DNA of 64,000 nt from an uncultured Prevotellaceae bacterium (GCA_900315105.1 OMXX01000011.1:1-64000); one strand, 5' to 3'; counted from the first letter of the stretch, positions 16,217 through 25,847 are shown. Numbers and translations are program-made. Notes: a model not told the origin generated them from the sequence alone.

Positions 16217-19200
16217 ATGTCAAAACAAACTATTCTAACTACGTCATTCCTGGCATTGTCGCTTTGTGCCAATGCACAGTTTAATATGCTATTCACTTCT
16301 GATTCCGATTTGCCAAATAGTTTGGTAAATAAGGTGGAAGAAGACAAGAATGGCATGATATGGGTTGCTACGGAAGATGGTCTGTGCAAATACAACGGCT
16401 CAAGATTTATCACCTACCGTCACAATCCTACGAATCCACATTCTCTCAGTCATAACTTCATACGTACAGTATGTGCTGACTCCATAGGAAATGTCATCGT
16501 TGGTACTATCAATGGTGTACAGGTATATAACATCCAGACGGATGACTTCACCCCACGCATTTCCGCCAAAGAGATTGGCGCAAGAATGGGTAATGTGAAC
16601 TCCATCCTACGACTTGCCGACGGTGAGTTCTTCATCGGTGGTACTGATGCTTTCACACTTCAGATTGACAAGAATGGTAAAATAAAGACAAAAAAGAACG
16701 CATTCACAGGCAAGACTCACGAAATACATCGCGTAGCCCGTACCAATGACGGCTTTATATGGGTATCAAGACAGTCTGATGGCGTAATGTACGCCGACAA
16801 GAACGGAAAACTTCACCATGTGAGGAACTACGATGGTAGCGAGTATAACTTCTCAAGTCTATGTGTAGGCCGTGACGGTATCCTATATGCTGGAGATGTT
16901 GAATCCGGACTATACTACTATAATGTCAACACCCGCCATTTCGACATTGTGAAAGGTACAGAGGGCATCATGAAGGTGCGCGATATAAAGACAATGCCTA
17001 ATTCCGACAATGTTTGTATTGCAACAGACGGAAACGGTGTGATGTTCTTCAACATGCGTACCCACCAGTTTGTTCCTTCCCATCAGTTTGACGACCCCTT
17101 TGTTGACATATCTTCACAGAAAGCACATTCTCTCTATATCAACAATCATGGAGATATTTGGATGGCATTATATCAGAAAGGCGTGTTCATGGCATCACAC
17201 AGCTCTGCTCCCTTCGGATACATTGGCCGTCGCTCACAGAAATTTGACCTAATAGGTGACCGTTGTGTAACCTCAATAATAGAGACAAAGGATAAAAAAA
17301 TATGGATCAGCACAGATAATGGCGGTCTGTATGGTCTTACACCTGATTTCCAGACTTTTGCAAAATTCCGTGTAGGAACAGGCGCCAATGATCTGCCTCC
17401 AACGATTCAGGGACTCTTCTGTGATTCACAAGGCAGACTGTGGTTTGGTTCATATAATAGAGGTTGTGGTATCGTGAACACTTCAACAGGAAAAGCGATG
17501 TATGTTCCTATTGAAGGACAGCCAGGCAGAAAGACAAGCGTATATGGATATGCAGAAGATAATCACGGAACCATCTGGGTAGCCACAATGGGACAAGGCA
17601 TATTCCGCTATGATGCTTCACGCAATATAATGACGTTCTATACGTATAGCGATGGTACACGATGGACGAACTCCATATTCTACGATTCTAATACCGACAG
17701 AATCTATACTGGTACATACGATGGTATAGTATGGTTCAAGCCAAATGATCCAAAGAAAACCATGCATCGTATGGGTGAATCGGAGATTATCTATAGTATA
17801 ACACGTCTTAATAACAACACACTTGGCTTTGCAACTTCAAAAGGTGTAACGCTACTTGACACCAGCAACGACAAGCTCAGAACCATTACAAAGGAAAATG
17901 GTCTTATATATGCCGTACAGATGGGAAATGATGGACATCTATGGCTAAGTACGAGCATGGGACTCATCCGATTCAATCTGAAGGATAACACAAGTGAAAC
18001 CTTTACCTCACGTGATGGACTTCAGGGAAATGAGTTCTATAAGAATGCATGCCTACGTTCTGATGATGGTCGTCTATGGTTCGGTGGTATCAACGGCATT
18101 ACCTACTTCTATCCTAACCGTATTGGTGAAAGAAGTACGAAATGCACTACACGCGTAGTAACAATTCGAGCAAATGAACGATTCCTAGGTCTCAACCAGT
18201 CTATGGAATATGAACTTGAGTCTGAAGACAATACATTTACTGCAGAATTCGCAGCATTACCTCTTTACATGACTCATCGTATTGCCTATAGCTATAAACT
18301 TGACGATGGTAATTGGGAAACACTTCCTATACCACAGAACCGCGTTGTGTTCAATGGCGTATCAAGCGGAAGCCATGTACTATATACCAAAACAATAATT
18401 GACGGTCGTGATTCTGATGTAACAGAAACATACATTCACATCGCATACCCTTGGTATCTCAGATGGTGGGCTTTGTTAATCTGGCTGGCAATATTTGCTT
18501 GTGTTGTATATATGACCCTTATAGAGGTGCGTCGCCGTCGCAATCTGCATCGTAGCATACGTGAACATCGTCGTGAAGAGCAGGCAAAGGAACAGAAACT
18601 GCAGTTCTTCATGAACATTGTCCATGATCTGCGTACTCCTATCACTCTGATTTCCACTCCGCTGCAGAAACTTCTATCAACAGACCACGAGCCTGAGCGT
18701 CAGCGTCTATACAGCACAATGAACCGTAATGCAGACCGCCTGCTCCGCCTTACAGATCAAATCATGGATCTCCGTAAGATTGACCTTGGCAAGATGGAGC
18801 TCCATTGTACTGATGTCGCTCTAAGTCCATTTGTAAGGGGTGTGGTTGCATATACAGAGGATATTGCTCAAAGCCGTCGTCAGACACTTACGTTGAAAGA
18901 CTATACCAATGGTCATGTAAACGTAATGATAGATACAGACTGCTTTGAGAAGATTCTGCTCAACCTTTTGAGCAATGCTTTGAAATATACTCCAGAGAAT
19001 GGTAGTGTAACCGTAAGCATCGACCTTGAGCCTAAGACAGACCTCAAGGCAGGCAGCAACGTCACACTCCTTCTCAAGGTTGTTGATACAGGTATCGGTA
19101 TCCCTGACGATGAGAAACGGAATATCTTCACACGCTTCTATCAGGTTCACACAAATGGAAAATACGTCAAGGGTACAGGCATAGGTCTTAACCTCGTAAA

Positions 19201-20158
19201 ATCTCTTGTTGAACTTCATAAGGGAACTATCGATGTAAGCGATAACCCAGAAGGCCAGGGGGCATGCTTCTCTGTTGCCTTACCTCTCAAGACCAGTTCT
19301 ACAGAAATCGCTACAGGCGAGGGATTACCAATGCAGGAAGTACAGGAAGATGTTATTGTATCCCCAGATGCAAACGGCGGACACACAAAACTCAAGTCTC
19401 GCAAGACAATCCTCGTTGTCGATGACGATGATGAGATACGTTCATTCCTATGCGAGGAAATGGCATCATTATATAATGTCATCGACTGTGCAGATGGAAA
19501 AACCGCATACCAAACTCTAAACAAGGAACACATTGATATCGTTATAAGCGATATCATGATGCCAGAGATTGACGGTATTGAACTATGCCGACTTATCCGT
19601 CAGAACGTTCGTATCAGTCACCTGCCAATCATTCTGCTTACGGCAAAGGGAACAGACCGTGACCGTATCGAGGGACTTCAGGCTACAGCCGACGCATACA
19701 TCACGAAACCATTCAACCTTGCCCTTCTACAAACAATCGTAAGCAACCTCCTATTGCGTCAGGAAAAGCTGCGTAATACATTCAAGGGCAATGAACTTCC
19801 TACTGACCAGATTACAACTCCAGAGATTCAGTCGGCTGATGAGAAGTTGCTTGAACGTCTTGTGAAGTGTATCAACGATAATCTGGACAACCCGGATCTC
19901 ACCTCTGAATATCTTGCTTCCGAGGTCGGATTGAGCCGAGTTCACCTTTACAGAAAGCTCAAGGAACTCACCAATCAGTCTGCTACGAACTATATCCGTA
20001 ACATCAGACTCACGAAGGCTGCAGAACTCCTGCGACAGAAGAAATGCTCAATCTCTGAGGTCGCATATCTCGTAGGATATCGCACACCAAACCATTTCTC
20101 TACAGCATTCAAAGAGTTGTATGGAGTATCTCCTTCAGAATACGTAAAGGAGCAATAA
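16217..20158 (+). CDS. Hybrid two-component system sensor/regulator (HTCS)
   Basis: 1313 residues. Signal peptide, then periplasmic Reg_prop beta-propeller repeats (NSLVNKVEEDKNGMIWVATEDGLCKY and many more), a Y_Y_Y domain (about 660-735) and a transmembrane helix near 749-770 (WWALLIWLAIFACVVYMTLI). The cytoplasmic kinase has His803 in FMNIVHDLRTP, ATPase boxes LLSNALKYTPENG and DTGIGIP...FTRFYQV, a receiver with Asp1112 in ISDIMMPEIDG, and a C-terminal AraC-type HTH (about 1205-1313). HTCS proteins sense oligosaccharides and switch on adjacent polysaccharide-utilisation genes. None with SusC/SusD is adjacent here, so its target is unknown. All key residues are present. Confidence 0.95.
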   Translation: MSKQTILTTSFLALSLCANAQFNMLFTSDSDLPNSLVNKVEEDKNGMIWVATEDGLCKYNGSRFITYRHNPTNPHSLSHNFIRTVCADSIGNVIVGTINGVQVYNIQTDDFTPRISAKEIGARMGNVNSILRLADGEFFIGGTDAFTLQIDKNGKIKTKKNAFTGKTHEIHRVARTNDGFIWVSRQSDGVMYADKNGKLHHVRNYDGSEYNFSSLCVGRDGILYAGDVESGLYYYNVNTRHFDIVKGTEGIMKVRDIKTMPNSDNVCIATDGNGVMFFNMRTHQFVPSHQFDDPFVDISSQKAHSLYINNHGDIWMALYQKGVFMASHSSAPFGYIGRRSQKFDLIGDRCVTSIIETKDKKIWISTDNGGLYGLTPDFQTFAKFRVGTGANDLPPTIQGLFCDSQGRLWFGSYNRGCGIVNTSTGKAMYVPIEGQPGRKTSVYGYAEDNHGTIWVATMGQGIFRYDASRNIMTFYTYSDGTRWTNSIFYDSNTDRIYTGTYDGIVWFKPNDPKKTMHRMGESEIIYSITRLNNNTLGFATSKGVTLLDTSNDKLRTITKENGLIYAVQMGNDGHLWLSTSMGLIRFNLKDNTSETFTSRDGLQGNEFYKNACLRSDDGRLWFGGINGITYFYPNRIGERSTKCTTRVVTIRANERFLGLNQSMEYELESEDNTFTAEFAALPLYMTHRIAYSYKLDDGNWETLPIPQNRVVFNGVSSGSHVLYTKTIIDGRDSDVTETYIHIAYPWYLRWWALLIWLAIFACVVYMTLIEVRRRRNLHRSIREHRREEQAKEQKLQFFMNIVHDLRTPITLISTPLQKLLSTDHEPERQRLYSTMNRNADRLLRLTDQIMDLRKIDLGKMELHCTDVALSPFVRGVVAYTEDIAQSRRQTLTLKDYTNGHVNVMIDTDCFEKILLNLLSNALKYTPENGSVTVSIDLEPKTDLKAGSNVTLLLKVVDTGIGIPDDEKRNIFTRFYQVHTNGKYVKGTGIGLNLVKSLVELHKGTIDVSDNPEGQGACFSVALPLKTSSTEIATGEGLPMQEVQEDVIVSPDANGGHTKLKSRKTILVVDDDDEIRSFLCEEMASLYNVIDCADGKTAYQTLNKEHIDIVISDIMMPEIDGIELCRLIRQNVRISHLPIILLTAKGTDRDRIEGLQATADAYITKPFNLALLQTIVSNLLLRQEKLRNTFKGNELPTDQITTPEIQSADEKLLERLVKCINDNLDNPDLTSEYLASEVGLSRVHLYRKLKELTNQSATNYIRNIRLTKAAELLRQKKCSISEVAYLVGYRTPNHFSTAFKELYGVSPSEYVKEQ

Positions 20159-20180
20159 ATAAATTCTATATATTATATGG

Positions 20181-20223
20181 TTGGTGCTGCCACTATTCCT
20201 ATTTGGATATATGGCAGCACCAA
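20181..20223 (+). terminator. Strong hairpin after the HTCS gene
   Basis: TTGGTGCTGCCA (20181-20192) pairs perfectly with TGGCAGCACCAA (20212-20223), a 12-bp stem with a 19-nt loop. A second small palindrome, CTGTA-TTA-TACAG, follows at 20225-20237. There is no U-tract, so it may be an RNA 3' end rather than a classical intrinsic terminator. Confidence 0.6.
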
Positions 20224-20352
20224 TCTGTATTATACAGAATTCACCATCAAAGCCTTCACTATAAATGATACTCTTTTGAACACTATGGAATAATCAGGGA
20301 TATTTCCCCGACAACAATAGGGAAAACTCCACGCCTGATTATAGTTTTCCCC

Positions 20353-20384
20353 TTTGGTTCATGAGAAAAAACATGTACCTTTGC
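20353..20384 (+). promoter_or_regulatory. Consensus Bacteroidota promoter, TTTG-N19-TACCTTTGC
   Basis: TTTG at 20353-20356 and TACCTTTGC at 20376-20384 with 19 bp between: a textbook match. It drives the gene at 20440 with a leader of about 50 nt. Confidence 0.75.
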
Positions 20385-20439
20385 CTTCGAAATAATAAAT
20401 GTCTAACGAGTCGCAAGACTCATTAAAACAGAAAAGAAT

Positions 20440-20811
20440 ATGAAGGCAACATTCAAAAGCATGATGGTAATCGGAATGATGATCCTCGGCACAGCTACAG
20501 CATTCGGAAAGTCAAACTTTAATGTTGACAAGTATAATGCAACCAAAGCTCCTTATACGATGATTGTACATAAGGACTGCAAAATCCGTCACAAGCATGA
20601 CAAGTATTGCGGTAATTCATTCGTAGTAAGGATGGACAAGAAGATGGAGAAACACTTCATTGACAGTAAACACAAGTTCGACAAACGTGGAGTGTGCAAG
20701 AAATGCAGTCTCACTATCTACGAGATTCGTTCAGTTGAGCGCGAAATGAGAAACAGTCGCCCTACCCCTCCTCCACCTCCAGCACATCGTCCACATCACC
20801 CACATCACTAA
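20440..20811 (+). CDS. Small secreted His/Cys-rich protein, possible metal binder
   Basis: 123 residues, not recognised. Signal peptide MKATFKSMMVIGMMILGTATAFG. The mature part has two Cys pairs, DCKIRHKHDKYC (about 47-58) and GVCKKC (about 86-91), surrounded by His and Lys. It ends in a proline-histidine tail (TPPPPPAHRPHHPHH). The four Cys and many His suggest metal binding or a disulphide-linked fold in the periplasm. It has its own strong promoter. No homologue can be named. Confidence 0.6.
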   Translation: MKATFKSMMVIGMMILGTATAFGKSNFNVDKYNATKAPYTMIVHKDCKIRHKHDKYCGNSFVVRMDKKMEKHFIDSKHKFDKRGVCKKCSLTIYEIRSVEREMRNSRPTPPPPPAHRPHHPHH

Positions 20812-20863
20812 TTACAAATATTTCTATTCTATTGGAATTTAATTAACAAATAATTAGAAGAAC

Positions 20864-21571
20864 ATGAATACAAGTGAAAAGATTGTCCCTGCTGCAATCA
20901 TTGCAATAAGTGTAGTAATAGCAGGACTCTCACTCCGTAGTGGTATCGTCACCTTCAAGGAGATGGACAGGAAGGTGTCAGTCAAGGGACTTGCTGAGCG
21001 CGAAGTCAAAGCCGACAAGGTTACATGGCCGCTCATCTATAAAGAGATAGGTAACGACCCGTCAGAGATGTACGACCGCCTGAGTTCAAAGAACAAGCGC
21101 GTCATTGCATTCCTAAAGTCTGCCGGTATCAAGGATTCTGACATAAGCGTCAATCCCCCTGTTATCTCCGACCGACAGGCAGACAACTACGGTAATGAGA
21201 TTATGAACTATCGATACAAGGCTACAAGCGTTATCACCGTCACCTCTTCTGAAGTTGACAAAGTTCGACAGCTCATGCGTCGACAATCAGAACTTATGAA
21301 ACAGGGTATTGCCATTGTAAGCGAGGAATACGGCAACAACTCTATAACATACGAGTTCACAGGCCTTAACAAGATCAAGCCAGAGATGGTTGAAGAAGCA
21401 ACCAAGAATGCACGTACAACCGCACAGAAGTTTGCAGAAGACTCTGACAGTAGACTCGGTGGCATACGTAATGCACAACAAGGACAGTTCTCAATTGAAG
21501 ACCGTGATGCCAATACTCCATATATAAAGAAAGTCAGAGTTGTAAATACAGTAGAATATTCATTAGAATAA
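20864..21571 (+). CDS. SIMPL (DUF541) domain protein
   Basis: 235 residues with an N-terminal hydrophobic segment (AAIIAISVVIAGLSL), so exported or membrane-anchored. The sequence VSVKGLAEREVKADKVTWPLIYKEIGND, then ISDRQADNYG, RYKATSVITVTSSEVDKVRQLM and YEFTGLNKIKPEMVEEATKNARTTAQKFAEDS is typical of SIMPL/DUF541, a periplasmic family (E. coli YggE relatives) linked to stress and surface roles. It lies 52 bp after the His/Cys-rich gene and may be co-transcribed. Confidence 0.85.
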   Translation: MNTSEKIVPAAIIAISVVIAGLSLRSGIVTFKEMDRKVSVKGLAEREVKADKVTWPLIYKEIGNDPSEMYDRLSSKNKRVIAFLKSAGIKDSDISVNPPVISDRQADNYGNEIMNYRYKATSVITVTSSEVDKVRQLMRRQSELMKQGIAIVSEEYGNNSITYEFTGLNKIKPEMVEEATKNARTTAQKFAEDSDSRLGGIRNAQQGQFSIEDRDANTPYIKKVRVVNTVEYSLE

Positions 21572-21597
21572 CATTAACCTTAATTCCATATATAAAA

Positions 21598-21621
21598 AGA
21601 GCGGATATTTCTATCCGCTCT
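21598..21621. terminator. Bidirectional terminator between convergent genes
   Basis: AGAGCGGATA-TTTC-TATCCGCTCT, a 10-bp perfect stem with a T-tract on its right side and an A-tract on its left, between the SIMPL gene (+) and the nucleotidase gene (-). Confidence 0.9.
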
Positions 21622-21629
21622 TCCCTTTT

Positions 21630-22142
21630 TTATACAGCATGCTGCATAAGATGGTTGACTACCGATGACCAGTCACGGAAATCACCATTCTTCTTATTTA
21701 GATAGATAACCTTACTGCCGCTTTTGTGTGAATCATTAGGATATGGCTCACCCTCAACAAGATAAGAGTCAGTCATGGATGTCACATCCCTGTCCTGCGC
21801 CAGAATAAGGCGTTTATAGAATGTTCCATTCGCATTGTCGGAGTCGAAGTATTTCTTCACCCATTCCAACTTATTACTCCAAGATAGAGGATTAGCCCAT
21901 GAAGCATGTGAAACGATGAACACCTCAAACTTCTGTGATAGTGTCTTAAGGGCCTCTACAGCCCCTTTGACGGGTTTTGAGTAACTGAAGATATCAGGGA
22001 TGTCATCATAATTAGTTTTCTTCGCGCCATTCACTACACTTACATATTTCGGCACCTGTTCCTTTATCTTATCAGCGGATAGGGCCGACTCAAAGTCAAC
22101 AAGGACATTGTCCATGTCGAAGAATACTATTTTCTTTTTCAT
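21630..22142 (-). CDS. NT5C-type 5'(3')-deoxyribonucleotidase
   Basis: 170 residues from ATG 22142; an upstream in-frame ATG at 22190 would add 16 residues not typical of the family. HAD-superfamily phosphatase: catalytic FFDMDNVLVDFES (Asp nucleophile and Asp acid), then VSHASWANPLSWSNKLEWVKKYF, and YLVEGEPYPNDSHKSGSKVI near the end. NT5C enzymes dephosphorylate deoxynucleoside monophosphates. In place of the usual 'DD' metal motif the loop reads YLVEGEPYPND, which should be checked. Transcribed alone from a TATCTTTGC box at 22289-22297. Confidence 0.85.
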   Translation of the reverse strand: MKKKIVFFDMDNVLVDFESALSADKIKEQVPKYVSVVNGAKKTNYDDIPDIFSYSKPVKGAVEALKTLSQKFEVFIVSHASWANPLSWSNKLEWVKKYFDSDNANGTFYKRLILAQDRDVTSMTDSYLVEGEPYPNDSHKSGSKVIYLNKKNGDFRDWSSVVNHLMQHAV

Positions 22143-22489
22143 ACTATTAGTGGTTAGATTGTTTAAATTAGTGAATTGAGGCTTCATCAAGCCAGACAGA
22201 TATTTTAGATATAAAAGGAAATAAATGCAATTTTTATGAAAGAGACAGAGAACTTTGTTCTAAAGAGGAATTATTCATTTCTCATGTTGCAAAGATACAA
22301 AAAAAGCTTGATTTCTCCAAATTTTTTCAAGGAAAAATCAAACTTTTTAGCAAATTAAATTAGTGTATTTTCTACGTTTTCAGCATAGTTTTATTTTAGC
22401 GAAATAAAAGAAATCTCTGTATTTCAAATACTTTTCCGTAAAATCACCTATTTAAGTGTAATTCAGACAATTAAGTACACTTTTAAGGT
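22143..22489. other. Intergenic region with NT5C promoter and a long hairpin
   Basis: On the minus strand TATCTTTGC (22297 to 22289) gives a leader of about 140 nt for the nucleotidase. Just upstream, AAAAAGCTTGATTT (22301-22314) pairs with AAATCAAACTTTTT (22335-22348), a 14-bp stem with one G-T pair. The rest is AT-rich with no gene. Confidence 0.5.
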
Positions 22490-23899
22490 TTACTCTACAT
22501 TTATAATCACTCTTGCATACGAAGTCAATGGAATCTTCCCATTGTCTGTAACTTCGCAAATGATATGTATTGTCTTGCCCTTTGCATCTTCGGGAATTCT
22601 AACCGATGTCTTTGAGCCATTAACGTTATTGATATCAATATTGTTTTCATAGCTTGAAGCCTCTGGCTGCATCCACCAAAGGAAAGCAAGTTTATCGCCT
22701 TCAGCATCCACAGATTTAGAGGCATCAAGAGTTACCACTTCACCAGCCTTTGCCTTAATATTAAAAGGAGAAAGCGATTTCTTGCCGTTGATAATCACGA
22801 TTGGGTTTGTATTTCCCTTACCTTCCTTAGCCCATTGCATACGGGCACAGAAGTCATTCAACTCTGCAGGATAAAAACGGCGTTTATACCCTTCTGTTAT
22901 GCCTCTCTGTGGCTCTTGCCAAGAAGTCCAGGCGTATGTAAGGGAGTCGGCACACATACCGAACTTATGACATCCTGCCCATCCTGCCTGTGTGGGATCT
23001 TCAGGATCGTTGAGTCCGTTAGGCATAATATATAGGAATGAAGGAGTATCGCCCTCCACGCCCCATTTATAGTTAGGATAAATAGCACCTAATGCTCCAT
23101 GCCCTTGAATAAGTTCCTGATGCTTCTTCCATTCCTGCTTTCCAAGCTCACATTGGAGTTGCCATGTTCCTTCGTCCCAGATAAACTTCAGGTCATCCTT
23201 AAATTCTCGGCGCATCCACATGTGTGAGCTATATGCACGATTCATTCGCATGGCATACACCATATCCTGATCTGTAATGGTATAGACACGAAATTTATGC
23301 AGGAAAGCCTTCAACTGCTCTGGTGTACGAGTCTGTTTTACCTTCCATATAGCCTGTGCAAGCGTATTACCACTTCCCCATGTAGCTACCCATATAGGGC
23401 GCTCATCATCCTCATCTGCAAGTTTTATAAGGAACTCACTTCCCTCTGTATCATTATCCTTGCCTATAACTCCAATACCAGCCTTATGACTGCCAGCCAT
23501 ACAACGTGACTTAACATATTCCATACTTGGCCAATAGCCAATAGTTTGCTTGCCGTTCTCTTTTTCAAGTGAAAGAAAATCCTTTTGCTTTGAACGTAGC
23601 ATAAGCTTATGCACATCCTTGCCGTATGCTTCTACCACCTTGTCAAGATATTGCGCCCACTCCTCTGGATATGGATCACAGTTCCATCCCACAGTCGTCA
23701 TTATCGCCTCTATCTCGAACATATCAGCGTATGCCATAAGCCTTATTGCAGACTCCATATCATCAGGCTCGACATCACAGTCACCTATATCCGTCATAAC
23801 CACGAGACGTGGTTTTAAAGGCGAATTGTTTTCTTCAGCAAGAACATTAGCTGAGAACAACAATAATATTGCTAACAAGCAAGTTACAATTTTCTTCAT
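22490..23899 (-). CDS. DUF1593 (Sde182-like, nucleoside-hydrolase fold) exported protein
   Basis: 469 residues from ATG 23899, where a clean signal peptide begins (MKKIVTCLLAILLLFSANVLA). The catalytic-like domain opens with PRLVVMTDIGDCDVEPDDMESAIRLMAYADMFEIEAI, the calcium-binding Asp cluster of the nucleoside-hydrolase fold, then PIWVATWGSGNTLAQAIW. The C-terminal Ig-like domain (FNIKAKAGEVVTLDASKSVDAEGDKLAFLWW) is typical of Sde182 proteins, which are linked to polysaccharide breakdown in marine and gut bacteria. The substrate is unknown. It starts 4 bp after the DUF418 gene stop, so both form an operon. Confidence 0.88.
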   Translation of the reverse strand: MKKIVTCLLAILLLFSANVLAEENNSPLKPRLVVMTDIGDCDVEPDDMESAIRLMAYADMFEIEAIMTTVGWNCDPYPEEWAQYLDKVVEAYGKDVHKLMLRSKQKDFLSLEKENGKQTIGYWPSMEYVKSRCMAGSHKAGIGVIGKDNDTEGSEFLIKLADEDDERPIWVATWGSGNTLAQAIWKVKQTRTPEQLKAFLHKFRVYTITDQDMVYAMRMNRAYSSHMWMRREFKDDLKFIWDEGTWQLQCELGKQEWKKHQELIQGHGALGAIYPNYKWGVEGDTPSFLYIMPNGLNDPEDPTQAGWAGCHKFGMCADSLTYAWTSWQEPQRGITEGYKRRFYPAELNDFCARMQWAKEGKGNTNPIVIINGKKSLSPFNIKAKAGEVVTLDASKSVDAEGDKLAFLWWMQPEASSYENNIDINNVNGSKTSVRIPEDAKGKTIHIICEVTDNGKIPLTSYARVIINVE

Positions 23900-23903
23900 A
23901 AGA

Positions 23904-25022
23904 TTATAATTTAATCCAAGTTGCCTTACGCCAAAGAGTCTCCATAGGTCCACGCTGATGATTCTTGTCCCATTGTTTTAGGATGATAATCTGAATGGTA
24001 ATCATAACGATTCCGACAAGGAGCGACCACGTAGCACCGAGGTCATCGCAGAGCTTAAAGCCCCATCCATAGAACAAGATTGAGCCGAATACAGATTGCA
24101 TGAGATAGTTTGACAGACTCATTCTTCCAAAGAAGCATACATTACCGAGAATCTTGCAGAAAGGCTTCCAACGATACCACAGAAGCACTATGGCAGACAC
24201 CTCAGAGAACAATATCAGCATATTCGTAATAGGCTTTGTCCATACGCTGAACCTGCCCATATCCACGAAAGAACCAATGAGGCATAGCGGGAAACATATA
24301 ATCAGCACCCATAGCCATATACGAAGGTTATTGCCCTCGTTATAGAACAGACGATGACGACCTACGAGTATTCCGAGATAGAAGAATGCAAGTGTCTGTG
24401 TCAGACGACCTGCCCACAAAGCCCAAGCCAGATTTGCCACATAAGCTATACGCACGTTTGTTATTCCTGACTCCCAGAATGAACCGTTAATGTTTGCTTC
24501 TGTTATTTTAGCACATTCAGCCCATAGTTCATCCTCAGGAAACTTCCATCCAGACACCAAAGTGTATATCTCTACAGGTTGTGCAAGAAGGAATATGGTG
24601 ATAGCCCACAGCCATCGTGTAGATAGATAGCCGACAGGAATCATCAGCAACCCAATTGACGCATAGGATGTAAGGATATCACCATTGTAGAAGAAGATAT
24701 TGATTAATCCTATGATGAATAGCAACACCATTCGCCACGCAAAGCGCAGAGAGAAGTCCCTACCCTTCTGTTCCTGATTATCTCGCATTATAAAGAAGCT
24801 CACGCCAAAGAGCATGGCAAATATTCCATACATCTTGCTTGAAAGCAATATCTCACACACAGAAAAGACGGTAGCATCAGTTGGCAAAGCCATAGACTTG
24901 TCATCAAGAAAGATGTTGAAGTTCTCCAGACAATGAAATATTATAATACCCATCACAGCAATACCACGCAGAGCATCAGCTATCTCAATACGTGTATTGG
25001 GAAGACCTTTTGTTTTATACAT
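23904..25022 (-). CDS. DUF418-family integral membrane protein
   Basis: 372 residues with about eight to ten transmembrane segments. It opens with RIEIADALRGIAVMGIIIFHCLENF, the acyltransferase-3-like DUF418 start. The C-terminal DUF418 part includes FFGRMSLSNYLMQSVFGSILFYGWGF (G-R-M-(S/A)-L-(S/T)-N-Y). The family resembles OafA-type acyltransferases in topology but its activity is unknown. First gene of an operon with the DUF1593 gene, from a TAACTTTGC box at 25059-25067. Confidence 0.88.
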   Translation of the reverse strand: MYKTKGLPNTRIEIADALRGIAVMGIIIFHCLENFNIFLDDKSMALPTDATVFSVCEILLSSKMYGIFAMLFGVSFFIMRDNQEQKGRDFSLRFAWRMVLLFIIGLINIFFYNGDILTSYASIGLLMIPVGYLSTRWLWAITIFLLAQPVEIYTLVSGWKFPEDELWAECAKITEANINGSFWESGITNVRIAYVANLAWALWAGRLTQTLAFFYLGILVGRHRLFYNEGNNLRIWLWVLIICFPLCLIGSFVDMGRFSVWTKPITNMLILFSEVSAIVLLWYRWKPFCKILGNVCFFGRMSLSNYLMQSVFGSILFYGWGFKLCDDLGATWSLLVGIVMITIQIIILKQWDKNHQRGPMETLWRKATWIKL

Positions 25023-25058
25023 GCAATTATTTATTGTTTAGATTTTGATTTTCTGAAT

Positions 25059-25067
25059 GCAAAGTTA
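25059..25067 (-). promoter_or_regulatory. TAACTTTGC promoter box for the DUF418-DUF1593 operon
   Basis: On the minus strand TAACTTTGC ends 37 bp before the ATG at 25022. It marks one side of the large repeat element at 25147-25685. Confidence 0.6.
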
Positions 25068-25146
25068 CTAAATAATCACGAGATATCCAAAGAAGTAACA
25101 TGAATTTTTGAAGACATAAAACGCAGAATGGACGAACCATCAATCA

Positions 25147-25685
25147 ACAAATGGTAACATAATATCAGTTACCCAAACACAGCCTCGAAGCGTTGCCAAA
25201 TAATGATTATACATAATAAGACATTTAAAGAATGTAGGGGATAGTCCCCTTATTTGGTAACAGATACTATGTTACCTTTCTTTTTTCGTGTGATACCGCC
25301 TCTATCTGGTATGATGTCAACAAATGCAGTATAATAACAACTAAAACTGTATACCTAAATCTGGCAAAGACACCCCAGAGACAAATGGTAACATAGTATC
25401 AGTTACCAAACACACACACCGGGAAAGGTTAATTTATAATGCTTATTATATATATAAATAAAATTTATTTATATAATAAGACCTTTAGGATGTATGGGGA
25501 TAGTCCCCTTATTTAGTAACAGTTACTATGTTACCTTTCCCTTTTCGTGTGATGTCGTCTCTGTCTGGTATGATGTCAACGAATGCAGTATAATAACAAC
25601 TATTACTGTAAACCAAAATCAGGGAAAGATAAAGACTCCCCGGAGACAAATGGTAACATAGTAACTGTTACCAAACACACACACC
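25147..25685. repeat. Inverted-arm element 2: tandem units with GGTAAC...GTTACC arms and AT-rich core
   Basis: Two full tandem units (25147-25380 and 25381-25645) and a partial third (25646-25685), each starting ACAAATGGTAACATA. Within a unit the left arm GGTAACATAGTATCAGTTACC-like is answered by an inverted copy (GTTACTATGTTACC at 25522-25535, GATACTATGTTACC at 25263-25276). Between the arms lie an AT-rich palindrome (25442-25480) and the perfect hairpin GGGGA-TAG-TCCCC (25238-25250, 25497-25509). No ORF. A phased array follows at once. Confidence 0.85.
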
Positions 25686-25693
25686 TATACAGG

Positions 25694-25799
25694 TCCGTTC
25701 TACCTCCGTTTCAAGTCCGTTGTAAGTCCGTTCCAGAACTATAGGATCATAGGAGGTATATAGGAGTCACATAGGACTTACATAGGATTTGCTTGGGAG
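25694..25799. repeat. 11-bp-phased arrays: TCCGTT then TAGGAN words
   Basis: TCCGTT at 25694, 25705, 25716 and 25727 (11 bp apart). After a break, TAGGAG, TAGGAG, TAGGAC, TAGGAT and TGGGAG start at 25750, 25761, 25772, 25783 and 25794, again 11 bp apart. The array starts 9 bp after the end of element 2. Confidence 0.85.
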
Positions 25800-25847
25800 G
25801 AAGAATAGGATAAAACAGAATGGAGATTTGAAACAGACCGCCTTTCC

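Noticed and set aside
25147..25685. CRISPR array
   Set aside because: There are two long units with internal inverted repeats, not short direct repeats with unique spacers, and no cas genes.
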